NCBI RefSeq assembly: GCF_001544535.1
Contig: NZ_FCON02000026.1
Coordinates: 19,216 to 83,215 of the forward strand
Direction: 5' to 3'
DNA: 64,000 bases
DNA from: Caballeronia choica
GTDB taxonomy: Bacteria > Pseudomonadota > Gammaproteobacteria > Burkholderiales > Burkholderiaceae
Part shown: piece by piece, positions 40,031 to 49,902 of the stretch
Layout of the letters: every line of letters starts with the position of its first letter
How positions within the stretch are numbered: the first letter of the stretch is position 1
The notes under the pieces: generated by a model
The model's input: the letters and a program-made list of their open reading frames with translations, nothing else
What the model was told of the DNA's origin: nothing
Databases searched by the model: none
Translations under genes and position numbers: made by a program

Positions 40031-40600
40031 CTAAACCACCGTCAGGGCGCCGAGGTTGATGTCCACGGTGGGGCCGACCAGCGTAATCGAGGCGCCCTGC
40101 CCGTTCTGGATGTAGATGCCGGTCTCGTTGATGACCAGCATCGCGCCCGACAGCGTCTTCAGGATGATCCCGCCGGTGGCCGGCGTCGGCGCCGAATCGG
40201 AAAGGATCAGCGTGTTCTGGCCGGTCGTCTGCATCACGATGTTTTGGCCGGGCGGAATCGGCGGCGGCGCGACGGCGAGAGGCGGCACGTCGGCGACGAA
40301 CCCCCAGAAGCCGCCGGTCCAGATCGGGTAATCGGGATTGCCCTGCTCGAACTCCATCCAGATCGAGGAGCCGATCGGCGGCACGATGAACACGCCCGAC
40401 TGGATGCCGGCCGCCGGCACGCAGGGCATCGCCCAGCTCGATGGCAGTTCGCCCAGCACGTCGGGCACCTGCGCCATCAGCCGTCCGCGCTGCTCGGGAT
40501 CGATGTTTTCGAGCACCGTCGCGCGGTACTTGCCGTAGTACCGGTTCGGCGCGGCGGGTCCGGTGCCCGGGCCCTGGACGGCGGTTTCGGGAGCATTCAT
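40031..40600 (-). CDS. eCIS spike protein, gpV/gp5-like OB-fold
   Basis: A 189-residue protein from ATG 40600, overlapping the hub gene stop as ATGA. The N-terminal OB-type part (YGKYRATVLENIDPEQRGRL, LPSSWAMPCVPAAGIQSGVF, EFEQGNPDYPIWTGGFWG) matches the gp5/VgrG spike family. It is followed by a Pro-rich linker and a short beta-helix end (ILKTLSGAMLVINETGIYIQ). It should form the trimeric spike below the hub. In this cluster the hub and spike are separate genes rather than one VgrG-type fusion. Confidence 0.8.
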   Translation of the reverse strand: MNAPETAVQGPGTGPAAPNRYYGKYRATVLENIDPEQRGRLMAQVPDVLGELPSSWAMPCVPAAGIQSGVFIVPPIGSSIWMEFEQGNPDYPIWTGGFWGFVADVPPLAVAPPPIPPGQNIVMQTTGQNTLILSDSAPTPATGGIILKTLSGAMLVINETGIYIQNGQGASITLVGPTVDINLGALTVV

Positions 40601-41736
40601 GGCAATACCCTCGGGACGGTCGAGACCAGGCCGTTCCTGGTCAGCGAGAAGCTCTGCTTGTATTCGCCGGGCTTGATCTTGTGCGTGACGCTCTTCACGT
40701 AGTGCAGCCCGTCGAAGGCCATGCCCGCGCCGCGCACGCCGACCAGACCGCGCGGGCTCAGGATGCGGCCGTAGCGCGCCACGTCGAGCGTGCCCTCGCC
40801 AGTCACCGCGTCGGCCCACTGCGCGGCCTTGGCGAGCCCGATCATGATGGCTTCGGGCACCGGGCGCTTCGAAAGGTCGTCCGACACGGGCTGCAAATCG
40901 GTGAGGCTGGTCGGGATCGGCGGGATCGCGCCGAGCGGCGGATTGAGCGGCGTGATCGGCGGAATGGGAATCGGGATCGTGACCGCGGTCTCTTCGTTGT
41001 AGATAAAGACCGTCGGTATCCGGCACTTCTGGCTGTCGAAGTTGAAGCTCAGCGATTCGACGTTCGAGGCCGCGTCCATGTCGATGTTCAGCGACGGCTG
41101 CGGCACGCCCGCCTTGATGAGCGGCCCCCAGTAGGCAACGCTCGTTCCCGGCACCGGCCCCGGGTTCAGGTAGAACACATAGCCGACCTGGTCGGCCAGT
41201 GCCTGGATGTAGTTCAGGTCGGTGCCCTGCTGCGCGGCGATCGCCTCGGTCGGCAGCACTTCGCTGATCATGATGCTCGGAATGATGAGCGGCACGATGC
41301 CGAGGAACGACCACTTTGCGAGGAGCAGCGCCACCCGCCCTTCGGCGGGCGTGGCCGGAAAAGGAAAGCCGCTGAAGTTGATCTGGTTCATCAGCGCCGT
41401 CAGGTCCTCGCCCGTGAGCACGAGCGTAGCGTGAGTGCGGCTCGAACCCGGCACGATCTGGTGATTGGTGATGACGCCGTCCATCAGAACCTGCGAGTTC
41501 CCCTTGACCACCACCGTCACGATCACGCGCAGGAAGAGGATCGGATTGCCGCCCGACAGCAGGAATAGCGTCTCCAGCGGCGAGCGGTTGGAGATCGCGA
41601 ACGAGATCTGGAAGGTGCTCGCGCCGAGATCGCGGTTCGTGACCTCGATGCTCACGAGCGCATCGAGCACCTCGCGCGGCACGGGGACCGGCACGAGCGG
41701 TCCGATCATCAACGACAGGTTGACGCTGCTAAGCAC
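40597..41736 (-). CDS. eCIS baseplate hub protein, gpD/Pvc8-like
   Basis: A 379-residue protein of the phage late-control D / VgrG-hub family. Landmarks: EVTNRDLGASTFQISFAI at the N-terminus, LMDGVITNHQIVPG and LVLTGEDLTALMNQ, then QGTDLNYIQALADQVGYVFY in the middle. I start at GTG 41736 because GGAGGA lies 6 bases ahead of it and the reading matches the family (MLSSVNLSLMIGP); an upstream ATG at 41781 would overlap the LysM gene by 53 bases. The GTG overlaps the stop of the LysM gene by 8 bases. It forms the hub ring that carries the spike. Confidence 0.76.
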   Translation of the reverse strand: MLSSVNLSLMIGPLVPVPVPREVLDALVSIEVTNRDLGASTFQISFAISNRSPLETLFLLSGGNPILFLRVIVTVVVKGNSQVLMDGVITNHQIVPGSSRTHATLVLTGEDLTALMNQINFSGFPFPATPAEGRVALLLAKWSFLGIVPLIIPSIMISEVLPTEAIAAQQGTDLNYIQALADQVGYVFYLNPGPVPGTSVAYWGPLIKAGVPQPSLNIDMDAASNVESLSFNFDSQKCRIPTVFIYNEETAVTIPIPIPPITPLNPPLGAIPPIPTSLTDLQPVSDDLSKRPVPEAIMIGLAKAAQWADAVTGEGTLDVARYGRILSPRGLVGVRGAGMAFDGLHYVKSVTHKIKPGEYKQSFSLTRNGLVSTVPRVLP

Positions 41737-42088
41737 CTGTTCCTCCCGGCACCGATTGCGGCAAGGTGATGCGCAGGGCACTGCCCTCGGTCAGCAGGTC
41801 GGCCGGGCGTACCGCTGCGTTGGCGTCGGCGATGCGCCAGAAGAGGATCGGGTCGCCCAGATAGGTCGAGGCGATCAGGTCGAGGCGGTCGTTCTGCTTG
41901 ACCCGCACCTGCCCGATCACCGAGAAGAGCGACGGGTCGGGCACGAAGCGGCGCGCCAGATAGGCCGCCGTGCGTCCGTCGGCGAAGGTGTAGGTCTGCG
42001 TCGCGGTGGCGGCGTAGCGGCTGTTCGCAGGGAACGCGGCCGTCGGAATGACGCCCGCTTCGAGCATCTGCTGCAACGGGTTCTTCAT
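41729..42088 (-). CDS. LysM-domain baseplate protein
   Basis: A 119-residue protein from ATG 42088 with a LysM-like C-terminal region (VIGQVRVKQNDRLDLIASTY, then LGDPILFWRIADANAAVRPA). In phage and eCIS clusters small LysM proteins such as gpX or Afp7-type proteins sit between the tube initiator and hub. ATGA overlap with the preceding gene. The domain probably helps in tube-baseplate joining rather than binding cell wall, but the latter cannot be excluded. Confidence 0.72.
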   Translation of the reverse strand: MKNPLQQMLEAGVIPTAAFPANSRYAATATQTYTFADGRTAAYLARRFVPDPSLFSVIGQVRVKQNDRLDLIASTYLGDPILFWRIADANAAVRPADLLTEGSALRITLPQSVPGGTGA

Positions 42089-42755
42089 GAACGACCTCCG
42101 AGGGGATTGGCATTCAGGCCGAGCACCGACAGCGCCGCCGAGACGCTGCGCGCGGCCAGTTGCTCCTTCTGCGCCAGATAGTTCATGAACAGGATCCCGC
42201 CGGGGTGCTGGTAGCCGAGGTCGTCGACCGAGAGCACGCGCAGGCCGAGCGAGATCTTGGCGCGGATCGGGTTGAGATCGGGATCGAAGGCTTCCTCGGT
42301 GATCGAGAAATCGGTGAGACGCACCGGCGTGATGCGGTTCCTGCTCCACACGAACAGCAGGAGCGGCGATTCCATCGGAATGATCTCGAGCATGCCCTGC
42401 GCTTCCAGCGCGCTGTTGGCGAGCAGGTCCGTCGAGCTCGGATGCGCGAGGACCTCCAGCGCGGCGAGCTGGGGATGGATGCCGAACTGCACGGCGTCCG
42501 GATTGTTGTCCGGGTCCGCGAGCTGGTCGGTGGCGTCGATCTCGGCTTCGAGCTTGATGGTCTCGACCGCCGGGCCCTTCAGGCGCAGAGCCTCCGAGCG
42601 GTCCTTCTCGTCGCTCGCGAGCGCCTGCGGCGCCAGGCTGCGGGTCAGCGTATCGGGGTTGTATTGCAGCGAGATCACCCGCTGGATGGTCGAGGTGGCG
42701 ACATCGGCCACGACGATGCCCGCCTTGAGCAGCTTCGGGGAGTTGGGGAACGCGC

Positions 42756-42759
<4 letters not shown>
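42085..42759 (-). CDS. eCIS tube-initiator/hub-associated protein, Afp7-like
   Basis: A 224-residue protein (MSAFPNSPKLLKAGIVVADV) containing the family signature VISLQYNPDTLTRSLAPQ, a motif (QYNP..L) shared by Afp7/Pvc7-type proteins that sit between tube and hub. It has ATGA overlaps on both sides. The LysM part that is fused in Afp7 is the separate downstream gene here. Confidence 0.7.
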
Positions 42760-44506
<1,747 letters not shown>

Positions 44507-44510
<4 letters not shown>

Positions 44511-44773
44511 CGTGCAAGCCCTCGCCCGATCGCGCGTCCAACCTGCACGCCGAGCGTACGCGCGGCCGGTGCGGACGAGAAACGCAGGCGCGGCAGACGC
44601 AGCACAGGCTGGCTGCCGTCGCGGACCAGCCGGGACGCGACGCCGGGCTGGCCGAGCAGGCGCGTCAGCTCTTCGCTGAGACCGCGCGCGAGCGATTGGC
44701 GGTCTTCCGGCCGCACGCCGCGCAGCACCAGCGTGTCGATCGAAAGGTGGATGCGCCGGACCGGTGCGCTCAT
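44507..44773 (-). CDS. Small conserved eCIS protein (88 residues), unknown function
   Basis: An 88-residue basic protein (MSAPVRRIHLSIDTLVLRG) with no membrane segment. ATGA overlaps with both neighbours make translation in this frame near certain. I do not recognise a family; similar small genes follow the AAA+ ATPase gene in eCIS clusters. Confidence 0.7.
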
Positions 44774-46686
44774 AGCCACCCCCGTGTTTCCTGGTCCGAG
44801 AGCGCGCGCTCGATCTTGCGCGCCTCGCTGTGGCTCGCCGCGAGCAGATGCCGCATGGTGACCGGACCGCCCTGCTCGGCGGCGAGAAAGGCGGCGTTGA
44901 GCGCGATATTGCGGATGTTGCCGCCCGCCAGATGCGCCTGCGCCAGCTTGCGCGGATCGACGCCCTCGACCGGCGCCGCCTTCGGAAAGGCGCGCTGCCA
45001 GATCGCTTCGCGCAGCGCCGCATCGGGAAACGGAAACTCGACCACGAAGCGCAGCCGGCGCTGGAACGAGCGGTCGAGCGAAGTGCGCAGGTTGGTGGTG
45101 AGGATGGCCACGCCGCGATAGGCCTCGATCCGCTGCAACACATAGCCGACTTCGATGTTGGCGTAGCGGTCGTGGCTGTCCTTCACTTCGCTGCGCTTGC
45201 CGAATAGCGCGTCGGCCTCGTCGAAGAGCAGTACCGAGCCGGTGTCCTCCGCGGCATCGAAGACCTGCCTGAGGTTCTTCTCGGTCTCGCCGATGTACTT
45301 GCTGACCACCGAGGCGAGATCGATGCGGTAAAGGTCGAGCGCGAGCTCGCGCGCCAGCACCTCCGCCGCGAGCGTCTTGCCGGTGCCGCTCTCGCCGACG
45401 AAGAGCGCGCTGATGCCGAGGCCCCGCGAGCTCGCCGCGGCGAAGCCCCAGCTGTCGTACACCTTCATGCGCTGGCGCGCCTGGGCAACGATCTGCCGCA
45501 ACGTCCCGGCCTCGGTCGCGGGCACCACGAGGTCGTCCCACGAAGCCGTGGCCTCGATGCGCTGGGCCAGATCGTCGAGACGGCGGCGGCCGAGCACACG
45601 GCACGCCTGCCACGCGACAGCTTCGAGCTCGTCCGCGCCGGCAGCGCGGGCCGTGATCTCCCGGCCGGCGCGGCGGATGCTGTCGGCGCTCAGGCGGAAC
45701 TGCAAGGCGAGGCGGTCCAGCGCGCCGTTGAGCTTCGGCGCCACCGGCCCGAGCGCCTCCTTCCACAGGCGCAGCTGCTCCTTCGGCGCGGGCTTGTGCA
45801 CGTCGAAGACGCGGCTCGCGCAGCGCAACCCGACGGCATCGCGCACGCCGAGCAGCAGCAGCCCCTGCAAGCCTTCCAGACAGCGCCGCAAGGGCAGCGG
45901 CAGCGTGCCGTCGCCGCATTGGACCAGCAGCGCGGCCGGCAGCAGCGCGGCCTCGCGCAGCCACAGTGTCTGGAACAGATCGAGGTCCGGAGGCATCACG
46001 CCGGCGCTGACATCGAGCACGTACAGATGCAGGCCGAGCTCGTTCGCGACGCGCGCGGCCAGCTCTTCCTTGCCGTCCGTGTCGTCTCCCGCGAACTGGA
46101 TCAGCGGCGCGGGACGATCCGCAGCCAGCAGCTCGCGCACGATCGCCTCGGCCTCCCCGGCGTGGGACTGGATGCTTCCCTGCACCGCCGTGCAACGACG
46201 CAAAAGCGGCTCGAGCCGCCGGTCGAGCTCGTTCAGGCCGGCGACGAAATGCAGGATGCGCTCGTCGATGTGAAGCGGGCTCGTCGCCAGCATGGGGCCC
46301 GGCTCCACGTCGACGAGACGCCAGCGCCGCAAGGTCGCCGAGGGCGTCAGCGCGCTCCAGTGCGGCGCGTCGAGCACCGCCAGCGCGAGCCCGAAGGTCG
46401 GATTGGCCGCGCGCGCAACGCCGAGCGCCGCGCCGCACGCCTCTGCGAGCGCCGCATCCATTTCGGTGCCCGCGCACAGCAGGATCAGCTCGCGCTCGAA
46501 CGGTGTCAGCGCGAATGCCTCGGCGAGGCGGCCGATCGCCGTCGCGGAGTTCGCATCGGCGAGCGCGTCTTCGAGGGGCGTGTGCGCCGCCCGCTCGTCG
46601 GCGAGCCGCGCGTGCAATGCGGCGAACGCGGCGAGCAGCGCGCGTTGGTTCGCGTCGAGCCAGTCGTTGGCACAGGCGGCTTGCAT
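44770..46686 (-). CDS. AAA+ ATPase of the eCIS, Afp15/Pvc15-like
   Basis: A 638-residue ATPase. Only the C-terminal half has a full AAA+ module: Walker A GESGTGKT at about residue 428, Walker B LLFDEADALFGKR, sensor TTNLRTSLDRSFQRRLRF with arginine finger residues. The N-terminal 370 residues look like a degenerate AAA-like/winged-helix part. This class is present in nearly all eCIS and is needed for assembly or loading of the particle. It sits in the middle of the structural operon with an ATGA overlap downstream. Confidence 0.86.
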   Translation of the reverse strand: MQAACANDWLDANQRALLAAFAALHARLADERAAHTPLEDALADANSATAIGRLAEAFALTPFERELILLCAGTEMDAALAEACGAALGVARAANPTFGLALAVLDAPHWSALTPSATLRRWRLVDVEPGPMLATSPLHIDERILHFVAGLNELDRRLEPLLRRCTAVQGSIQSHAGEAEAIVRELLAADRPAPLIQFAGDDTDGKEELAARVANELGLHLYVLDVSAGVMPPDLDLFQTLWLREAALLPAALLVQCGDGTLPLPLRRCLEGLQGLLLLGVRDAVGLRCASRVFDVHKPAPKEQLRLWKEALGPVAPKLNGALDRLALQFRLSADSIRRAGREITARAAGADELEAVAWQACRVLGRRRLDDLAQRIEATASWDDLVVPATEAGTLRQIVAQARQRMKVYDSWGFAAASSRGLGISALFVGESGTGKTLAAEVLARELALDLYRIDLASVVSKYIGETEKNLRQVFDAAEDTGSVLLFDEADALFGKRSEVKDSHDRYANIEVGYVLQRIEAYRGVAILTTNLRTSLDRSFQRRLRFVVEFPFPDAALREAIWQRAFPKAAPVEGVDPRKLAQAHLAGGNIRNIALNAAFLAAEQGGPVTMRHLLAASHSEARKIERALSDQETRGWL

Positions 46687-46688
46687 GG

Positions 46689-47966
46689 CTAGGTCACCGT
46701 GATCGTCTTGTCGAGATACGCGGGCGGGCTGGCGCTCAGATCGAGGATGAAGCTGTCGATGCCATCGACCTGCACGCGCGCGAGGTAGGTGCCCGGACCC
46801 ACCGGCGCGACGAAGCTCAGATTCGAGGACGTGGCCGTGAGCGGCGTGGCCGCCACCTGCGACGCGCCGAGCAGCAGCGAGACCGATTGCTCCTGAAGCA
46901 CCGGCGGCGCGACGCTCAGATTGATCGCGACGCTGCCACCGGCCCCGGCGACGCTCATCGGCAAGGCGGTGGTGATGGCGGGCGCGATCACGAGCGGCAG
47001 CGCGTTGGTCGTCACCTGCTTGGGCTGGCCCGCGAGCAGCATCACCGAAAGCTGGTACACGCCCACCGGCCAGCTGGCGGCCGGATTCGACGGCAAGGCC
47101 GGCGGCAGCACGAACTGCACGCCGGTGCTGGTGCTGGGCGCGGTGGCGGCGATCGACTCCCGGATGCCGAACTTGTCATTCGAGAGCAGGATGCGCGGCG
47201 CGGGATCGGCCAGCGCGATGCCGTCGACGGTGACGGTGTCGCCGATCAGCGCGGCCGGCTGCGCGAGCGGCGGCACGATGCGCGTGACGTTTGGCACTGC
47301 CGGAACCAGGCCCGTCTGCGCGGTGACGTTGCGCGTGAGCACCGGCAGCGGCGAAACCGCGGGCTGTTCGAGGCGGATCAGCACCACGGTCACCTGAAAC
47401 GAGAAGGTGGGCCGGTAATGCGCCTGCATCGCCGTCCAGAAGCGCGACATCTCCTCGGTGTTGAGCGGGAACGGCGATATCTTCAACTGCTCGAACTGGT
47501 CGGCGAGCCCCACGATCCTGAGCGGCCCCTGGTACGCCACCGAGGTCGTGCTGACCCCGCCGCCGTTGAGCGCCGCGCGCACGATGTCGCGTGACAGCAC
47601 CGGCGTCTCGTGGAACACCTGCAACGCATAGCCGAGCAGCACCTCGGCCTCCAGGTCCACCGATCCGTAGGCGGTGAGGAAGTAATGCATGTCGATGGCA
47701 AGCGGCGGGTTGGTCATGCGCCGGCCGGTCTCGTCGCGTGAGGGCAACTCGCGGTTGCGCCAGGCCATGTTCGGGTAGACCTGATGCAGGAACAGGTTGA
47801 TGCGGGGCTTTGCGTTAGCGACGGTCAAATCGATGAGGTCGGGCGGCATGGCGCTCACCGTCACCACCTGACCCGAGCCTCCGGTAACCAGCGGCACGCC
47901 CATGCCGTTCGTGAGCATGTACTCCAGCACTGCCGTGACGCCTGCCACCGCGTAGGAGGTGCTCAT
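46689..47966 (-). CDS. DUF4255 protein, eCIS tube cap/terminator (Pvc16-like) with Ig-like repeats
   Basis: A 425-residue protein. The N-terminal 190 residues are DUF4255 (AVAGVTAVLEYMLTNGM, INLFLHQVYPNMAWRN, DMHYFLTAYGSVDLEAE), the family of Afp16/Pvc16, which ends the tube and sheath. The rest contains two or more IPT/Ig-like beta modules (VIGDTVTVDGIALADP, then IAINLSVAPPVLQEQSVSLL-type strands). The Ig part is longer than in minimal caps and could decorate the tip. Coupled to its neighbours by an ATGA overlap and a 2-base gap. Confidence 0.82.
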   Translation of the reverse strand: MSTSYAVAGVTAVLEYMLTNGMGVPLVTGGSGQVVTVSAMPPDLIDLTVANAKPRINLFLHQVYPNMAWRNRELPSRDETGRRMTNPPLAIDMHYFLTAYGSVDLEAEVLLGYALQVFHETPVLSRDIVRAALNGGGVSTTSVAYQGPLRIVGLADQFEQLKISPFPLNTEEMSRFWTAMQAHYRPTFSFQVTVVLIRLEQPAVSPLPVLTRNVTAQTGLVPAVPNVTRIVPPLAQPAALIGDTVTVDGIALADPAPRILLSNDKFGIRESIAATAPSTSTGVQFVLPPALPSNPAASWPVGVYQLSVMLLAGQPKQVTTNALPLVIAPAITTALPMSVAGAGGSVAINLSVAPPVLQEQSVSLLLGASQVAATPLTATSSNLSFVAPVGPGTYLARVQVDGIDSFILDLSASPPAYLDKTITVT

Positions 47967-48643
47967 CGCGTGGCCCCGCGCCGCTTCGCCTCATACTGGG
48001 CAAGCGACATCGCCGTCTGCCGCCGGGGCGGCGTGGACCTGTTCACCGGCGCCGCGAGTTCCGCGCTGACTTCGATGCGCCCGATCGTGACGTGGACTTC
48101 CGGCAACGCCGCCACCGGCTGCGCCATCCCGCCGGGCGCGGCGCGGACCGCGGACGGCGCCGCGGCGGCCCGCCATTCGCCGAGCGCTTGTGCGCGCGCG
48201 GCGGGCCAAGGCTGCTCGCGTGGCGCAGCCTCCGACGGCTCGCGCGGCGCGGCGGCCGCATCCGGCGACGGTGCGCTGACGTCATGCGGGTCGCGCAGCG
48301 TCAGGACGTGTCGGGGCGCCTCGTCATGGCGCACGGCGGCCATGGGGTTCGTGGCCGGCGCGGCGGCCGCCTGCGCCCCGTCGTGCGCGGAATGCCGGGC
48401 GGCGGCGCCGCCGGGGAGAACCTCCGGCTGGGCGGCCGCCGCACGCACGGCGGGCGCCGCAGCGCCCGGTCCGGCGTCCTGCCGGTTCGCGGCGACGGGG
48501 GTGGATTCGTGATCCGGTCCGTCCAGCGACGGTGTCGAGTCGAAGAGCGCGAGCAGGTCACGCCGGGGACGCGGCAGCGCTTCGCCCGAGCCGTCCTGGC
48601 CGCGCCGCGCGGCCCGCACCATGTTCGCCAGATAGCCTTTCAT
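47963..48643 (-). CDS. Low-complexity eCIS protein with conserved IGRIEV C-terminal motif
   Basis: A 226-residue Ala/Pro/Arg-rich protein from ATG 48643 (MKGYLANMVRAARRG). The last 45 residues carry VHVTIGRIEVSAELAAP and PPRRQTAMSLAQYEAKRRG, a motif I associate with small proteins encoded in eCIS operons. The middle is low complexity. ATGA overlaps with both neighbours. Function unknown; it is a weak candidate for the missing tape measure. Confidence 0.6.
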   Translation of the reverse strand: MKGYLANMVRAARRGQDGSGEALPRPRRDLLALFDSTPSLDGPDHESTPVAANRQDAGPGAAAPAVRAAAAQPEVLPGGAAARHSAHDGAQAAAAPATNPMAAVRHDEAPRHVLTLRDPHDVSAPSPDAAAAPREPSEAAPREQPWPAARAQALGEWRAAAAPSAVRAAPGGMAQPVAALPEVHVTIGRIEVSAELAAPVNRSTPPRRQTAMSLAQYEAKRRGATR

Positions 48644-49359
48644 GCGAGCAGTTCCAGATAGGCCTTGCGGCGCGCGGGCGCCATCCCGAGGATGTCCCGT
48701 TCCGACCATCCATAAGCACGCGCAAGCCGATGGACTTCGACCAGCAGCGCACGGGCGCGCACGTCAATCTCTTCGCGAAAATATCTGGGCAGATCGAGCG
48801 GCTGGTCCCAGACGCAGCAGCAGTCGGGACACGCGAGGCTCAGTTGAAGGTTGCCCAACGGATCGGCGGCCTCGAATGCGGCGTCGAGCGATGCCAGCAG
48901 GGCCTCGGTCCACTCGACGCGGGCCGGATCGTCGATGCAGCACGAGCGCGCGAGCGCGACGACCGCGTCGCGCTCGTCGCCGAGGCCGCTCACGGCGACG
49001 AGGTCACGGCGCGTCGGCAGGCGGAACCCCAGGCCCTGCACGCAAAGCGCTGGAGCGTCGGCGTGATCGGCCGAACCGTCGCGCTGGATCTTCAAAAGCG
49101 CATCGCCATCGAGCTCGAATTCGAGCCGCGCGCCGCATTGCGGACAGTCCATCGCGGCTTCGAGCGTCGCGCCGAACGTGGCGCAACGCAGCTCGAGCAG
49201 CGCCGTCTGGCAGCGCCCGAGCGGCCATTCGTCGAGGTGCGCGTCGCCCGCCATGCGCACGCTCGCCAACAGGTCGGCGCAGTCGTCGCAGTCGGCGCGA
49301 CGGCGAGCGTCCCGCCGGGCCCAGATGTCGAGCAGCAACGCGTCGTCCAGAGGTTGCAT
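48640..49359 (-). CDS. Baseplate hub assembly chaperone, T4-type, with zinc ribbon
   Basis: A 239-residue protein. Two CxxC pairs (MDCPQCGARLEF and LACPDCCCVWDQ) form a probable zinc ribbon; the C-terminal YGWSERDILGMAPARRKAYL resembles the end of the T4-like baseplate hub chaperones. In related clusters it lies directly after the tube gene. It probably helps assemble the hub and may not be in the mature particle. Confidence 0.65.
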   Translation of the reverse strand: MQPLDDALLLDIWARRDARRRADCDDCADLLASVRMAGDAHLDEWPLGRCQTALLELRCATFGATLEAAMDCPQCGARLEFELDGDALLKIQRDGSADHADAPALCVQGLGFRLPTRRDLVAVSGLGDERDAVVALARSCCIDDPARVEWTEALLASLDAAFEAADPLGNLQLSLACPDCCCVWDQPLDLPRYFREEIDVRARALLVEVHRLARAYGWSERDILGMAPARRKAYLELLA

Positions 49360-49362
49360 GGA

Positions 49363-49893
49363 TCACCCGACCGGCGGTTCGGTAAAGCTCGGCTCCTGCG
49401 GCTCGACCACGTCGTAGTCGCGCTCCCAGCCTTCGTTTTCGAGCTTCAGGTGCTGGATGGCGACGGCGTTGGCGTTGGCGTCTAGATCGGGCAGCGACTG
49501 GTATTCGGACACCCAGCAGCGGTAGACCTTGTAGGCGATGGCGAGCTGCCCCGCCTCGTTGTAGAACTCGAGGATGATGTCCTTGCGGAAATCCTGCAGC
49601 GAGACTTCCTTGCCGGCGCCGCCGACATAGTTCCAGACCTTGTTGGCCCACTGCTCGAACTCGGGATCGTGGGTGACGCCGCGCTCGAGCGTGATCGCCT
49701 CGTACTTGCTGCGTCCCGGCGATTTGCGCGAGCTCGAATGGTCGCCGCCTTCGCGGTGCTCGACCACTTCCGTGGTGCGCTTGAGCGCGCTGCACTTGCT
49801 GATTCCCGCCACGTAGCGGCCGCCCCACTTGATGCGAAACTTGAAGTTCTTGTAGGGATCGAAGCGGGACGTGTTGACGCTGAACTGTGCCAT
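49363..49893 (-). CDS. eCIS inner tube protein
   Basis: A 176-residue protein of the phage T4-type gp19 tube family: FDPYKNFKFRIKWGGRYVAG at the start, EHREGGDHSSSRKSPGRSKY, the landmark ITLERGVTHDPEFEQWAN, then VWNYVG and a C-terminal region ending PQEPSFTEPP. It forms the tube hexamers driven through the target. Only one tube gene is present here, in contrast with two in Afp and PVC. A 9-base gap separates it from the sheath gene. Confidence 0.86.
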   Translation of the reverse strand: MAQFSVNTSRFDPYKNFKFRIKWGGRYVAGISKCSALKRTTEVVEHREGGDHSSSRKSPGRSKYEAITLERGVTHDPEFEQWANKVWNYVGGAGKEVSLQDFRKDIILEFYNEAGQLAIAYKVYRCWVSEYQSLPDLDANANAVAIQHLKLENEGWERDYDVVEPQEPSFTEPPVG

Positions 49894-49902
49894 CGCGTTC
49901 TC

